Of a stretch of 64,000 nt of DNA, positions 42,301 through 51,377 are shown in pieces. Numbering within the stretch: position 1 is the stretch's first letter; every line of letters begins with the position of its first letter. The notes beneath the pieces are model-generated. The model saw nothing but the letters and a program-made list of their open reading frames with translations. It did no database searches and was not told where the DNA came from. This stretch comes from Phycisphaerae bacterium (GTDB lineage: Bacteria > Planctomycetota > Phycisphaerae > Sedimentisphaerales > Anaerobacaceae), in the NCBI GenBank assembly GCA_012744475.1, contig JAAYBV010000034.1:36532-100531 (forward strand), given 5' to 3'. Made by a program: the position numbers and the translations under genes.

Positions 42301-43507
42301 CTGCCTGGTCCGCGTCGGTGACGTGAAACTGAACAGCCGATTCGCCACCTATCGCGTCTGGCTCTCTGACGACGTCATCAGCACCTTCCGCTCGCGACCC
42401 AACCTCTCGAACGAACTGCTGGATTGCACTTTTGTCTACAACGACACGGAAGTGTTCTACAATTGCGGCCTTCGTTTCCGTGGCAGTCCGTTCATCCGCA
42501 GCGGCTCCGGCCGCGATCCGCGCGAACGCTATGGGTATCGGATCGATTTCGACCCGGATCAGACGTTCCGCGGCCGCGAGGAGATCAACCTCGACGCCAC
42601 CGAAGGCAGCAGTCGTGGCCCGCTCCAGGAACGCGCCTCCTACTGGTTCTACCGAAAGATGGGCCTGCAATTCTCGACGCAGGAATACGTCCGCCTGATC
42701 ATCAACGGCAGGAGCCACAGCAACTACGAAGACGTCCAGAAGATCGACGGGGATTACGTCGAAAGGTGGTTCCCTGACGATGCGGATGGATACATCCACA
42801 AGATCGATGATTACTTCGAATACTCATCCAACGGCACCGGCTATTCGAACCTCGACGAAGGTTTGAAATACGACTCCCGGCATCCCCTGATCAAGGAGAC
42901 GTATCGCTGGGGCTTTGAAAAACGCTCGCACCGCGAGAATGACGAGTGGGACCATCTGCTCGACTTCGCCGCCGCGATGAATACGCCGTCCGGCAATCCC
43001 CGGTATGAACAGACCATCGAATCGGTCGTTCACCCCGAGCATTTCGCCAAGATGCTGGCGATCCGCCATACGGTGGGCGACTGGGACAGCTATGGATATC
43101 GCCGGGGCAAGAACAACGCCTTCTACTACGCCTCGAACGAAGGCAAATGGTACCTGTTGCCCTGGGATATTGACTTCACACTCGGCTCAGGTGACGGCCC
43201 AACCACATCGCTGCCTCCGACCAATTCGGGTCTCTTCCCGGAGGTGTACCAGTTCCTCAACTACCCCAAATACCGTCAGGCGTACCTCGATGCACTGAGA
43301 GAACTCGTCGAGGGCCCCTGGCAAACGTCGTACGGGACCAGCGATCCTCCGACAGAATTCGATCGGTTTCTCGATGACGCGGCCGATGCCCTCGACGCGG
43401 AAGGTTTCGACGACGGGCGACGCAACGGGATCAAGCAGTTCGTCCGCTCGCGCCGCAGCTACATCCTTTCACTGCTGCCGAGCGACGCCGACAGCCGGAA
43501 CCGTTGA
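39371..43507 (+). CDS. Giant secreted lamin-tail/CotH-kinase protein
   Basis: A 1378-residue exported protein. Signal peptide CSTLLAAICMAILGASRPAM. Three lamin-tail-like domains are marked by LVISEIMYHPADQAESLEFV (about residue 35), LVINEVMANQ (about 390) and IVINEIMYHHAIRDERFEYV (about 537). A jelly-roll-like segment (about 720-830) is followed by a CotH kinase-like region (about 1000-1370) with YGYRIDFDPDQTFRGREEIN, INGRSHSNYEDVQKIDGDYV and YLLPWDIDFTLGSGDGP. CotH enzymes phosphorylate secreted proteins; the DIDFTLGSGDG stretch is the likely metal-binding site. ATG 39371 follows an AAAGGA. Repeats A8 and A9 are translated in frame at about residues 398-407 and 642-651. Confidence 0.88.
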   Translation: MGRSRGHCSTLLAAICMAILGASRPAMALVISEIMYHPADQAESLEFVELYNDRAVFEDLGSCAFTNGIEYIFEPNTILGARQHMVIARDPAAVEAAYGVTGVKGPFTGRLSNDGERIELRNENGGILISFRYGVSAPWPVSPDGTGHSLTLAKLGGDPAEATTWAPSTLIGGTPAGPDLIQVESEDPSILTLIDVGHPGRYFKGTAEPSPGPGGQPTISWTQPQFNDDPDTTGWRDGPSGYGYSNDAAELQYVGTRLNDMNGNYISIYARLPFVLTSEQIESFSQLQAEVLYDDDFVLYLNGVRIADSGQIQGNPPAFDQRGGQASEPDPAVVDLLAHRNLLVDGTNVLAFQVHNASLAGSSDAFGCVILRAVLAPAERSDDPRARLVINEVMANQVGANNHSPVPVDWVELYNPGPIAVRLNNVYLSDDPADLMKYRLPDGIILEPGEFWVAGEGTGPDGLPFGLSAAGETVYVTAANGGPMPQPGRVLDAFRYGTMPPDVTFGRTPDGSDSLGFLASPTFAAPNDQEQICDIVINEIMYHHAIRDERFEYVELYNKGTQTVSLSGWAFTNGIDYTFPEGAELAPGGYLVVASEPNFLGAVYENLHVGINLFGPYSGSLNDHTDCIRLSYPLAQTNGQTAGANDDSPLQVTADEVTYCDGGRWPIWADGQGASLELRDPHSNNRNPDAWAASDESGKTAWQEFSFTISANDSQYTHDQTTIFDMMLLNRGELLLDDLELVISGTNRLTNAGFENGTSPWRILGNHVRSFVTTSDRHSGSRALHLIATGHGDPGANRINQSISGGSGAVTFHGWARWIRGSRYLLLRTTREQSPVQPPRPAYAFELEIPFNLGTPGLPNTALTANRAPDILEVRHSPVLPASGEPIVVTARITDNDGVVAATLSYRTEGSGTYANVSMVDDGSGDDLIAGDGLYTATIPGASAGAMRAFYIEAIDGTAFTRFPSRLDPTADVPDRTCLVRVGDVKLNSRFATYRVWLSDDVISTFRSRPNLSNELLDCTFVYNDTEVFYNCGLRFRGSPFIRSGSGRDPRERYGYRIDFDPDQTFRGREEINLDATEGSSRGPLQERASYWFYRKMGLQFSTQEYVRLIINGRSHSNYEDVQKIDGDYVERWFPDDADGYIHKIDDYFEYSSNGTGYSNLDEGLKYDSRHPLIKETYRWGFEKRSHRENDEWDHLLDFAAAMNTPSGNPRYEQTIESVVHPEHFAKMLAIRHTVGDWDSYGYRRGKNNAFYYASNEGKWYLLPWDIDFTLGSGDGPTTSLPPTNSGLFPEVYQFLNYPKYRQAYLDALRELVEGPWQTSYGTSDPPTEFDRFLDDAADALDAEGFDDGRRNGIKQFVRSRRSYILSLLPSDADSRNR
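40562..40589. repeat. Family A palindrome, copy A8, inside the CotH gene
   Basis: GTGGGGGCGAAT and ATTCGCCCGTAC arms with the loop AATC. In frame, encoding GANNHSPVP between the NEVMANQ strand and VDWVELYNPG of the second lamin-tail domain, exactly where the other two domains are shorter. Confidence 0.88.
41294..41321. repeat. Family A palindrome, copy A9, inside the CotH gene
   Basis: GCAGGGGCGAAT and ATTCGCCCCTAC arms with the loop GATG. In frame, encoding AGANDDSPLQ after the third lamin-tail domain. Same peptide as in the TolC-type protein. Confidence 0.88.
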
Positions 43508-43651
43508 CCGCCGCCGCGGGCAAGAGAGTCTCATTCGAACCTCCACGACGCTGACCACGTAGGCGACGTAGCATGGTGGGCGGTTCATTCGCGGGCCGCG
43601 ACAAGAAAACAGTAACGGCTCCGCACTACTTGCCACTATCATGGTGCCGAG

Positions 43652-43670
43652 GGCAGTCCTCCGGACTGCC
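43652..43670. repeat. Perfect intergenic hairpin upstream of the Bat-type operon
   Basis: GGCAGTCC-TCC-GGACTGCC, an 8-bp perfect stem with a 3-base loop, 73 bases before the TPR gene. Not followed by a T-run. It may be a leader structure or another small repeat family. Confidence 0.5.
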
Positions 43671-43742
43671 AATCGTAACTCTCAAGAGGCGATGCAAATG
43701 CCTGCTTGATGCCGGACATTCTACGGTTGGACAGGCAGACGG

Positions 43743-46316
43743 ATGATTTCGTTGGACCGACAGGATTCGCGCCGCAGGCGTCTGCTGGGAATCGGAGCCT
43801 GCATCTTACTGGCGCTCGGATCGACAGGGTCCGTGCGGGCTGCGGGTCTTGACGCATCGCAGGAGCAATTCCGAAAGGGTCAGTACCGTGCGTCTCTGGA
43901 CTCGGCGCAGAAGGCCATTGCGGATTCGGCGTACCAGCCCCAATGGCGCATCCTCCTGATCGAATCCATGCTGGCCCTGGGCCAATATGAAGAGGCCGCT
44001 CGGGAGATGGATTCGATCCTCGTCCAGTACCCGCTCAACCTCAGGCTGCTGAAGCTCGCCCATACGGTGTACACATCCAACGGTCAAACCGATCTGGCCC
44101 GAGAGATGCTGGAGAAGACCTACCGAATCGCGTCGGCGCGCCGATTGGCCTTTATAACCAGTTCGGATCTGGTCGCTCTCGGGCAATCGCTGCTCTTGCT
44201 GGGCGCGGAACCACGCATCGTTTTGCGGGATTTCTACAATCGCGCCCTCGAGAACGACCCGAACTGCCGCGAGGCATACCTAGCGGCCGGCGATCTGGCG
44301 ATGGCCAAGCAGGATTACGAGCTGGCCGCCGAGCAACTCCACAAGGCCCTGGAGCGATTCGGCGACGACCCGGATGCTCACTACGGACTGGCAACGGCCT
44401 TCTACCACAGCGACCGCCGGGCGATGATGCAGTCGCTGGACGCCGCTTTCGTCGCGAATCCGAACCACGCGCCGGCCCTGATCCTGCTGGCGGAACACCA
44501 GATCGACTGCGAAGACTACGAGGGCGCCGCTAAATCGCTGGAACGGACGCTGCAGGTCAATCCCTGGCGGCCGGAGGCGTGGGCCTACCGTGCGCTGCTC
44601 GCTCATCTGGCCAACGATCCCAATGAGGCCAAGGTCTGCCGGACCAGAGCACTGAAGTTCTGGGCAACCAATCCACAGGTCGACCACCTGATCGGCGTCA
44701 AGCTTTCGCAGAAGTACCGATTCTCGGAGGGAAGCACGTTCCAGCGTCGCGCGCTGCAATTCGACCCGAACCACGTGCCGGCTCGAATCCAACTGGCCGA
44801 AGACCTGCTGCGTCTCGGGCAGGAAGAGCCGGGCTGGACGCTGGCGAATCAGGTGGCCGATGCGGACCCGTACAACGTCAAGGCCTACAACCTGAGCACG
44901 CTGCACGACAGCATGTCCAAGTTCAAGACTCTGGAGGCCGATGGGTTTGTGCTGCGAATGAACGAGCTGGAGGCGGCGGTCTATGGCGACCAGGCACTGG
45001 TCCTGCTCAAGCAGGCGCGGTCCGAGCTGTGCGAGAAATACGGCCTTCAACTCGACAGCCCTGTGACGGTCGAGCTGTTTGCCAACCCGCAGGACTTTGC
45101 GGTGCGCACATTCGGGATTCCCGACGTCGATGGCTACCTCGGCGTCTGCTTCGGCAGCGTCATCACCGCCAACAGTCCGAAGGCGCAGCGCCCTGCGAAT
45201 TGGCAAGCTGTGTTGTGGCACGAATTCTGTCACGTCGTGACACTCCACCTGACGCGAAACAAGATGCCGCGCTGGCTGAGCGAAGGAATCTCCGTGTACG
45301 AGGAGTCGCAGCGCAACCCGACGTGGGGCCAGCGGATGAATCCGCGCTATCGCCGAATGATTCTGACCGGTGAACTGACCCCGATCGGCAAGCTCAGCGG
45401 CGCGTTCCTGAATCCGCCGACGCCGAGGCACCTCCAGTTCGCCTACTACGAATCGTCGCTGGTGGTCGAATTCCTCATCGGGCGTTTCGGCCTGCAATCG
45501 ATCCGGGCGATTCTGGCTGATCTTGGGGATGGCGCAGAGATCAACACGGCTCTCTCCAAGCACGCCGCCCCGCTGGCGCAGCTCGAAGAGCAGTTTGAAG
45601 CCTTCGCTCGAAAACGTGCTGAGGCAATGGCGCCGCAGGCCGACTGGGATGAGCCGAGCGAAGAACAGGTCGATCCCGCTGATTCACAGGCAGTGGCGGA
45701 CTGGCTGGCCGGACATCCGAACAGCTTCTGGGCGTTGCGGCTTCAGGCGCAGATGCTGCTCAAGAGCGAGCAATGGGAACAGGCCAAAAAGCCGCTCGAA
45801 AGACTGATCTCGCTCTACCCCGCCTACGCCGAGGAGGACAACGCCTATCAGCTCCTGGCAGCGGTGCATCGCAAGCTCGACGAGACGGAACAGGAACGTG
45901 ACGTCCTCGGCAAGCTGGCGAGAATGTCATCCGACGCGGCCGACGCCTATCTCCGGCTGATGGAGATCGCAACCGAGCAGCAGGCCTGGGAGCAGGTGGT
46001 GGAAAATGGCGACCGCTACCTGGCGGTCTACCCCATGCTGAGCAACGCCTACTGGTGGATCGGGCGGGCCGCCGAGGAACTCGGCCGCAGCGAACGCGCC
46101 GTGGAATCGTATCGACGCTTGTTGCTGCTGGACCCTGCGGACCCGGTCGAAGTCCACTATCGCCTGGGGCGGTTGCTGCGGCACGAGGATCCCGACGCCG
46201 CCCGACGCCACGTCCTGGAGGCCCTCGCCGATGCGCCGCGCTTCCGCGACGGGCACCGGCTGCTGCTGGAAATCGTCAACGATTCGGAGGGTAAGAACCA
46301 GGGGGGCGCCCAATGA
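43743..46316 (+). CDS. Exported TPR protein with peptidase MA-like domain
   Basis: An 857-residue protein, first gene of the eight-gene operon. Signal peptide LLGIGACILLALGSTGSVRA; TPR-like helical repeats over about residues 35-400 (for example NDPNCREAYLAAGDLAMAKQ and AEQLHKALERFGDDPDAHYG). A zinc gluzincin domain at about 430-620 has HEFCH at 493-497 and Glu514 in WLSEGISVYEE, the peptidase MA arrangement. More TPRs follow at about 650-850. It would act in the periplasm, as a peptidase or as an assembly scaffold. Overlaps the DUF4159 gene by 4 bases. Confidence 0.85.
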   Translation: MISLDRQDSRRRRLLGIGACILLALGSTGSVRAAGLDASQEQFRKGQYRASLDSAQKAIADSAYQPQWRILLIESMLALGQYEEAAREMDSILVQYPLNLRLLKLAHTVYTSNGQTDLAREMLEKTYRIASARRLAFITSSDLVALGQSLLLLGAEPRIVLRDFYNRALENDPNCREAYLAAGDLAMAKQDYELAAEQLHKALERFGDDPDAHYGLATAFYHSDRRAMMQSLDAAFVANPNHAPALILLAEHQIDCEDYEGAAKSLERTLQVNPWRPEAWAYRALLAHLANDPNEAKVCRTRALKFWATNPQVDHLIGVKLSQKYRFSEGSTFQRRALQFDPNHVPARIQLAEDLLRLGQEEPGWTLANQVADADPYNVKAYNLSTLHDSMSKFKTLEADGFVLRMNELEAAVYGDQALVLLKQARSELCEKYGLQLDSPVTVELFANPQDFAVRTFGIPDVDGYLGVCFGSVITANSPKAQRPANWQAVLWHEFCHVVTLHLTRNKMPRWLSEGISVYEESQRNPTWGQRMNPRYRRMILTGELTPIGKLSGAFLNPPTPRHLQFAYYESSLVVEFLIGRFGLQSIRAILADLGDGAEINTALSKHAAPLAQLEEQFEAFARKRAEAMAPQADWDEPSEEQVDPADSQAVADWLAGHPNSFWALRLQAQMLLKSEQWEQAKKPLERLISLYPAYAEEDNAYQLLAAVHRKLDETEQERDVLGKLARMSSDAADAYLRLMEIATEQQAWEQVVENGDRYLAVYPMLSNAYWWIGRAAEELGRSERAVESYRRLLLLDPADPVEVHYRLGRLLRHEDPDAARRHVLEALADAPRFRDGHRLLLEIVNDSEGKNQGGAQ

Positions 46317-47200
46317 CCAGGACACAGTTGCTTCTTGGACTGCTCGGCGTCCTTGCCGTCGGCGGAACGTTGGTGTTCGCCCAGCGATACTATGATCGTC
46401 GCGACGCTCGCGCCGGCGTGCCCGACTGGGAGCCCGACAAGGAGTTCGTTCACGACGTGTTCACCTTCGTACGGATCGAGTATTCCTCCGGATCCGGATA
46501 CGGTCCAGGACCCTACGGTCCGCGGGGCTATGGTCGTGGCGGTCGAGGCGGCCGTCGCGGGTTCGGTCGCGGATTCGGAGGCGGACGCTGGGCCACCGAC
46601 TACCCCGACAGCGATCTCAATTTTTCGTACCGCCTGCACCAACTGACGTCGATGGAGGTCAACCCGGATGGGCTGATCCTCCAACTGACGGACCCCGAGC
46701 TGTTCCACTATCCGTTCATTTACATCGTCGAGCCCGGAGCGCTAGTGTTCACGGAAGAGGAGGTCCAGGCCCTGCGGCGCTATCTGCTCAACGGCGGGTT
46801 CCTGATGGTTGACGACTTCTGGGGCGAGGACGAGTGGTACAACTTCTACTACGAGATCAAACGCGTCTTCCCCGAGCGTGAGCCGGTCGAGTTGCCAATC
46901 AGTCATCCGATCTTTCGCGCGGTGTTCGATCTGAAGGAGAAGCCTCAGATTCCCAGCGTCGACGCGGCGCTCCGCGGTCGACCTTATGGCATCACTTGGG
47001 AACGCGAGGATGCGCGCCAGGTGCACTTCAAAGCCCTCTACGATGACAAGGGGCGGATGATGGCCATCATCTGCCACAATACTGACCTGGGCGACGGATG
47101 GGAAGAGGAAGGCACGGACGAATGGTATTTCCGTGAGTTCTCTGAGAAGAAAGCCTATCCGATGGGAATCAACATCGTGTTCTATGCGATGACGCACTGA
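46313..47200 (+). CDS. DUF4159 protein with Gly/Arg-rich insert
   Basis: A 295-residue protein with an N-terminal membrane/signal segment (LLLGLLGVLAVGGTLVFAQR) and a DUF4159 domain (ADL-like core: LRRYLLNGGFLMVDDFWGED, then FPEREPVELPISHPIFRAVF). DUF4159 has a glutamine-amidotransferase-like fold, but no catalytic Cys is seen in the NGGFLMVDD elbow. Residues about 60-93 form a Gly/Arg/Tyr-rich tract (GYGRGGRGGRRGFGRGFGGG), an odd low-complexity insert within the domain's first part. Overlaps the TPR gene by 4 bases and precedes moxR by 81 bases. Confidence 0.87.
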   Translation: MTRTQLLLGLLGVLAVGGTLVFAQRYYDRRDARAGVPDWEPDKEFVHDVFTFVRIEYSSGSGYGPGPYGPRGYGRGGRGGRRGFGRGFGGGRWATDYPDSDLNFSYRLHQLTSMEVNPDGLILQLTDPELFHYPFIYIVEPGALVFTEEEVQALRRYLLNGGFLMVDDFWGEDEWYNFYYEIKRVFPEREPVELPISHPIFRAVFDLKEKPQIPSVDAALRGRPYGITWEREDARQVHFKALYDDKGRMMAIICHNTDLGDGWEEEGTDEWYFREFSEKKAYPMGINIVFYAMTH

Positions 47201-47221
47201 ACTTGCGGGTGGAACCCCTTC

Positions 47222-47264
47222 GTCCTATAGGTCCTATGGGATGCATGGGACAAATAGGACCAAT
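47222..47264. repeat. CCTATAGG/ATAGGACC iterated tract before moxR (family E)
   Basis: GTCCTATAGGTCCTATGGGA is followed by GGGACAAATAGGACCAAT, an iterated self-complementary tract that could fold as a hairpin in the mRNA between the DUF4159 and MoxR genes, just before the MoxR ribosome-binding site. Such GGACCAAT iterations look like another planctomycete repeat type; that comparison is from memory. Confidence 0.6.
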
Positions 47265-47281
47265 ACGAAAGGACGATCATT

Positions 47282-48282
<1,001 letters not shown>

Positions 48283-48286
<4 letters not shown>

Positions 48287-49266
48287 CGCAGACACCGGCT
48301 CCATTCGGGTCCAGAACAGCCGCCGCCAACGGAGGGATGGTCGATCCGGCGGCACTGATGAAGATCAGGTCGATGGAGCTGCGCGCCAAGGGGATCGTCC
48401 AGGGATTCCTCCGGGGAATCCATCGAAGCCCCTACCATGGCTTCTCCGTCGAGTTCACCGAGTATCGTCAGTACAGCGTCGGAGACGACCCTCGGTACAT
48501 TGACTGGCGGGTCTACGCGCGCAGCGACCGGTTCTACATCAAGAAGTTCGAGGACGAGACCAACCTGCGCTGTCACCTGCTGATCGATCACAGCCGGTCG
48601 ATGAGCTACGGCTCCACCGGGTACACCAAGAGCCAATACGCCGGGACGCTGGCCGCCACGCTGGCGTACTTCCTGTTCACCCAGGGGGATGCGGTCGGGC
48701 TGGCGACGTTCGACGACCGGATCGGCCAGTACCTGCCGCCCCGCAACCGGCCCAGCTATCTGCGCCGCCTGATGCTGGCCCTGGACACCGAGCCACAGGG
48801 GCGCGCCACCGACCTGGGACCGCCGCTCCAACGCCTGGCGCAGATGCTCACCAAGCGAGGGCTGATCGTGCTGGTCTCCGATCTGCTGGCCTCGATCGAC
48901 TGGCTCGAATCCGACCTGGGCTATCTGGCCGCCGGGGGTCACGACGTCGTCGTGTTCCAGGTGCTGGACCCAACCGAACTGAACTTCGATTTCGACACGC
49001 CCGCCGTCTTCCGCGACATCGAGTCGGGTCGTGACATGTACGTCGATCCGCCCGCCGCGCAGAAGGGCTATAGACGCATGCTCGAAACGCATCTGGCCAC
49101 GGCCCGGACTGCGTGCCGGAGACTGGGGATCGACTACCATCTGTTCGCCACGGATCGTCCGTTCGACCTGGCCCTGCTGGAGTTCCTGCAGGACCGGATG
49201 CGCCGCAGACAGATCCGACGGGCACAGGGCGCCCCGATGCACGGCGGGATCGGGAGGAGGACATGA
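48283..49266 (+). CDS. DUF58 domain protein
   Basis: A 327-residue protein. The DUF58 signature reads SVEFTEYRQYSVGDDPRYID and WRVYARSDRFYIKKFEDETN. A VWA-like MIDAS site follows: Asp102 in LIDHSRSMSYG (DxSxS). No membrane segment is obvious, so it is probably cytoplasmic, bound by the MoxR ATPase encoded upstream. Overlaps both neighbours by 4 bases. Confidence 0.92.
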
Positions 49267-51377
49267 GCTTTCTCTATCCGTTACTCCTGGCCGGTGTCGC
49301 CGCCATTGGCGTGCCGATCCTGCTGCACATGATCCGCCGTCATACGCGAAAACGCGTCACGTTCAGCTCGCTGATGTTCGTGCGGACAACGGCCCCGCGT
49401 CTGCGGAACCGAAGCCGTATCGAGAACCTGTCGCTGCTGATTCTGCGGTGCCTGCTGCTGTGCCTGCTGGCCATTGCGTTTGCACGGCCGCTGCTCTCGC
49501 GCCAGGCCCCCGAGAAGATGACTCACCAGGGCAGACGCATCGTCCTGCTCGTCGACACCAGCGCGTCGATGCGCCGCGCCGGACTGTGGAACCAGGCGAT
49601 GGCCGAGGTGCGTTCCGTCCTGAGCGACGTCGAGCCGATCGATCGGGTGTGCCTGATGACGTTCGATCAGAGCACGCAGACACAGATCGGGTTTGAGCAA
49701 TGGGCTACCCTGGACCTGCCCCGACGCGCTGCGGCGGTGACTGACTGCCTGGCGGATCTGTCGCCCGGCTGGGCATCGACCGATCTGGGAGGAGCCCTGA
49801 CGACGGCCGCCGAAGCGATCGAAGACGACGAGGTCGGCGATGGGGACCAGCCCGGCGGAATCCGACAGATCGTGCTGATCGGCGACCTGCAGCAGGGATG
49901 CCGCCTCGATGCACTCCACACGTACGAGTGGCCTGACACAACAGAATTGGTCCTCCGGCCGGTGGAGTGCGCCAAGGCGACCAACGCGGCGCTGGAATGG
50001 GTGATCCATCGCCGCCATCCGACAGGTCCCGACGGCAACGATGCACCGAGCATCCGCGTGACCAACGCGCCCGAAGCAACCGCAGAGCAGTTTCAATTGC
50101 GCTGGGTCGATGAGCCGGCGTTCTCAGGGACGGTCGATGTGTATGTTCCAGCCGGCCGCAGCGCCGTCGTCAAGGTCCCGAAACCAAGTGATCCATCGAC
50201 CACAAACCGCCTCGTCCTGACCGGCGACGACCACGATTTCGACAACACACTCTACATCGCGCCTCGCCTGCAACAGCAAATCAATATCCTCTACATCGGC
50301 AGCGACGAACCGAACGATCCGAGGGACATGCTGTACTACGTGCGCCAGGCATTCAAGGCCTCAGGCGGACCGAACGCTCGTGTCAGCTTCCGCCAAGGTG
50401 GCCAAACGCTGAGCGCGAGCGAAGCGACAGAAGCCCACCTGATCATTGCAGCCGACGTGACCGACATGGAAAGCCTGGCGGCCCTTGGCCGCCACGTCGA
50501 ATCGGGCGAAACCGTACTGCTGGCGATGAAGTCGGCCCAAGCCATGACCGCGCTGTCGGCCCTCACAGGCATCGCCAACATCAACTGCGAAGAGGCGGAC
50601 GCCGGCCGATACGCGATGCTCGGGCAGATCGAGTTCGCCCATCCACTGCTGGCGGTGTTTTCCGATCCCCGTTTCGGCGATTTCACAAAGGTCCATTTCT
50701 GGAAGCATCGGCGAGTTGATCTTGCTGCTGTTCCCGGCGCCCGCGTGCTGGCGCGGTACGATAGCGACGATCCGGCGTGGTTCGAGGTGCCCAAGGGCAG
50801 AGGGACGGTGCTGGTCTTGACCAGCGGCTGGCATCCGACCGACAGCGACCTGGCCCTGTCGTCCAAGTTCGTCCCGTTGCTCTACAGCGTCCTGGAATAC
50901 GGCGGCGCGCTCACAGGAACACAGGCCCAGTATTTCGTCGGCGACCCGGTGCCCATCTCACGTCCGACCGCGTTGCCATCGGAGAATGTCCGAATCCGAA
51001 AACCCGACGGCTCGGCGGTCGTACTCGAAAGAGGCGCCGAGACGTTCACCCAAACGGACATGCCTGGGATCTACGGCATCGAATCCCTGGGCGGGATAAG
51101 ACAGTTTGCGGTCAACGTGCCCGTGTCGGAAAGCCGGACCGATCCGATGGAGATCGAGGAACTGGAGAAACTGGGGCTTTCACTGAAGCCACCCAGTCCC
51201 GTAGTAACCGGTCAGCTCGCGAAGGCTGCAATCCATCGAGGAATGGCAGAAACCGAAGGCAAACAGAAACTCTGGCGGTGGGTGTTGGTCGCCGCCTTGG
51301 TTGCGCTCTTGCTGGAGACCTGGCTGGCCGGATGGCTGACCCGGCCCGCATCAGAGTCCCGGGGGGAACCGACATGA
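49263..51377 (+). CDS. BatA-type membrane protein with VWA domain
   Basis: A 704-residue protein. The N-terminal BatA segment MSFLYPLLLAGVAAIGVPIL continues LHMIRRHTRKRVTFSSLMF; a second helix (LLILRCLLLCLLAIAFARPL) follows. The VWA domain starts at about 92 with the canonical MIDAS Asp98 in LLVDTSASMRR. The long middle region (about 300-650) is periplasmic-like, with a GATase-like layout. A C-terminal helix (VLVAALVALLLETWLAGWL) anchors it again. Overlaps neighbours by 4 bases on both sides. Role: envelope partner of MoxR/DUF58; exact process unknown. Confidence 0.9.
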   Translation: MSFLYPLLLAGVAAIGVPILLHMIRRHTRKRVTFSSLMFVRTTAPRLRNRSRIENLSLLILRCLLLCLLAIAFARPLLSRQAPEKMTHQGRRIVLLVDTSASMRRAGLWNQAMAEVRSVLSDVEPIDRVCLMTFDQSTQTQIGFEQWATLDLPRRAAAVTDCLADLSPGWASTDLGGALTTAAEAIEDDEVGDGDQPGGIRQIVLIGDLQQGCRLDALHTYEWPDTTELVLRPVECAKATNAALEWVIHRRHPTGPDGNDAPSIRVTNAPEATAEQFQLRWVDEPAFSGTVDVYVPAGRSAVVKVPKPSDPSTTNRLVLTGDDHDFDNTLYIAPRLQQQINILYIGSDEPNDPRDMLYYVRQAFKASGGPNARVSFRQGGQTLSASEATEAHLIIAADVTDMESLAALGRHVESGETVLLAMKSAQAMTALSALTGIANINCEEADAGRYAMLGQIEFAHPLLAVFSDPRFGDFTKVHFWKHRRVDLAAVPGARVLARYDSDDPAWFEVPKGRGTVLVLTSGWHPTDSDLALSSKFVPLLYSVLEYGGALTGTQAQYFVGDPVPISRPTALPSENVRIRKPDGSAVVLERGAETFTQTDMPGIYGIESLGGIRQFAVNVPVSESRTDPMEIEELEKLGLSLKPPSPVVTGQLAKAAIHRGMAETEGKQKLWRWVLVAALVALLLETWLAGWLTRPASESRGEPT

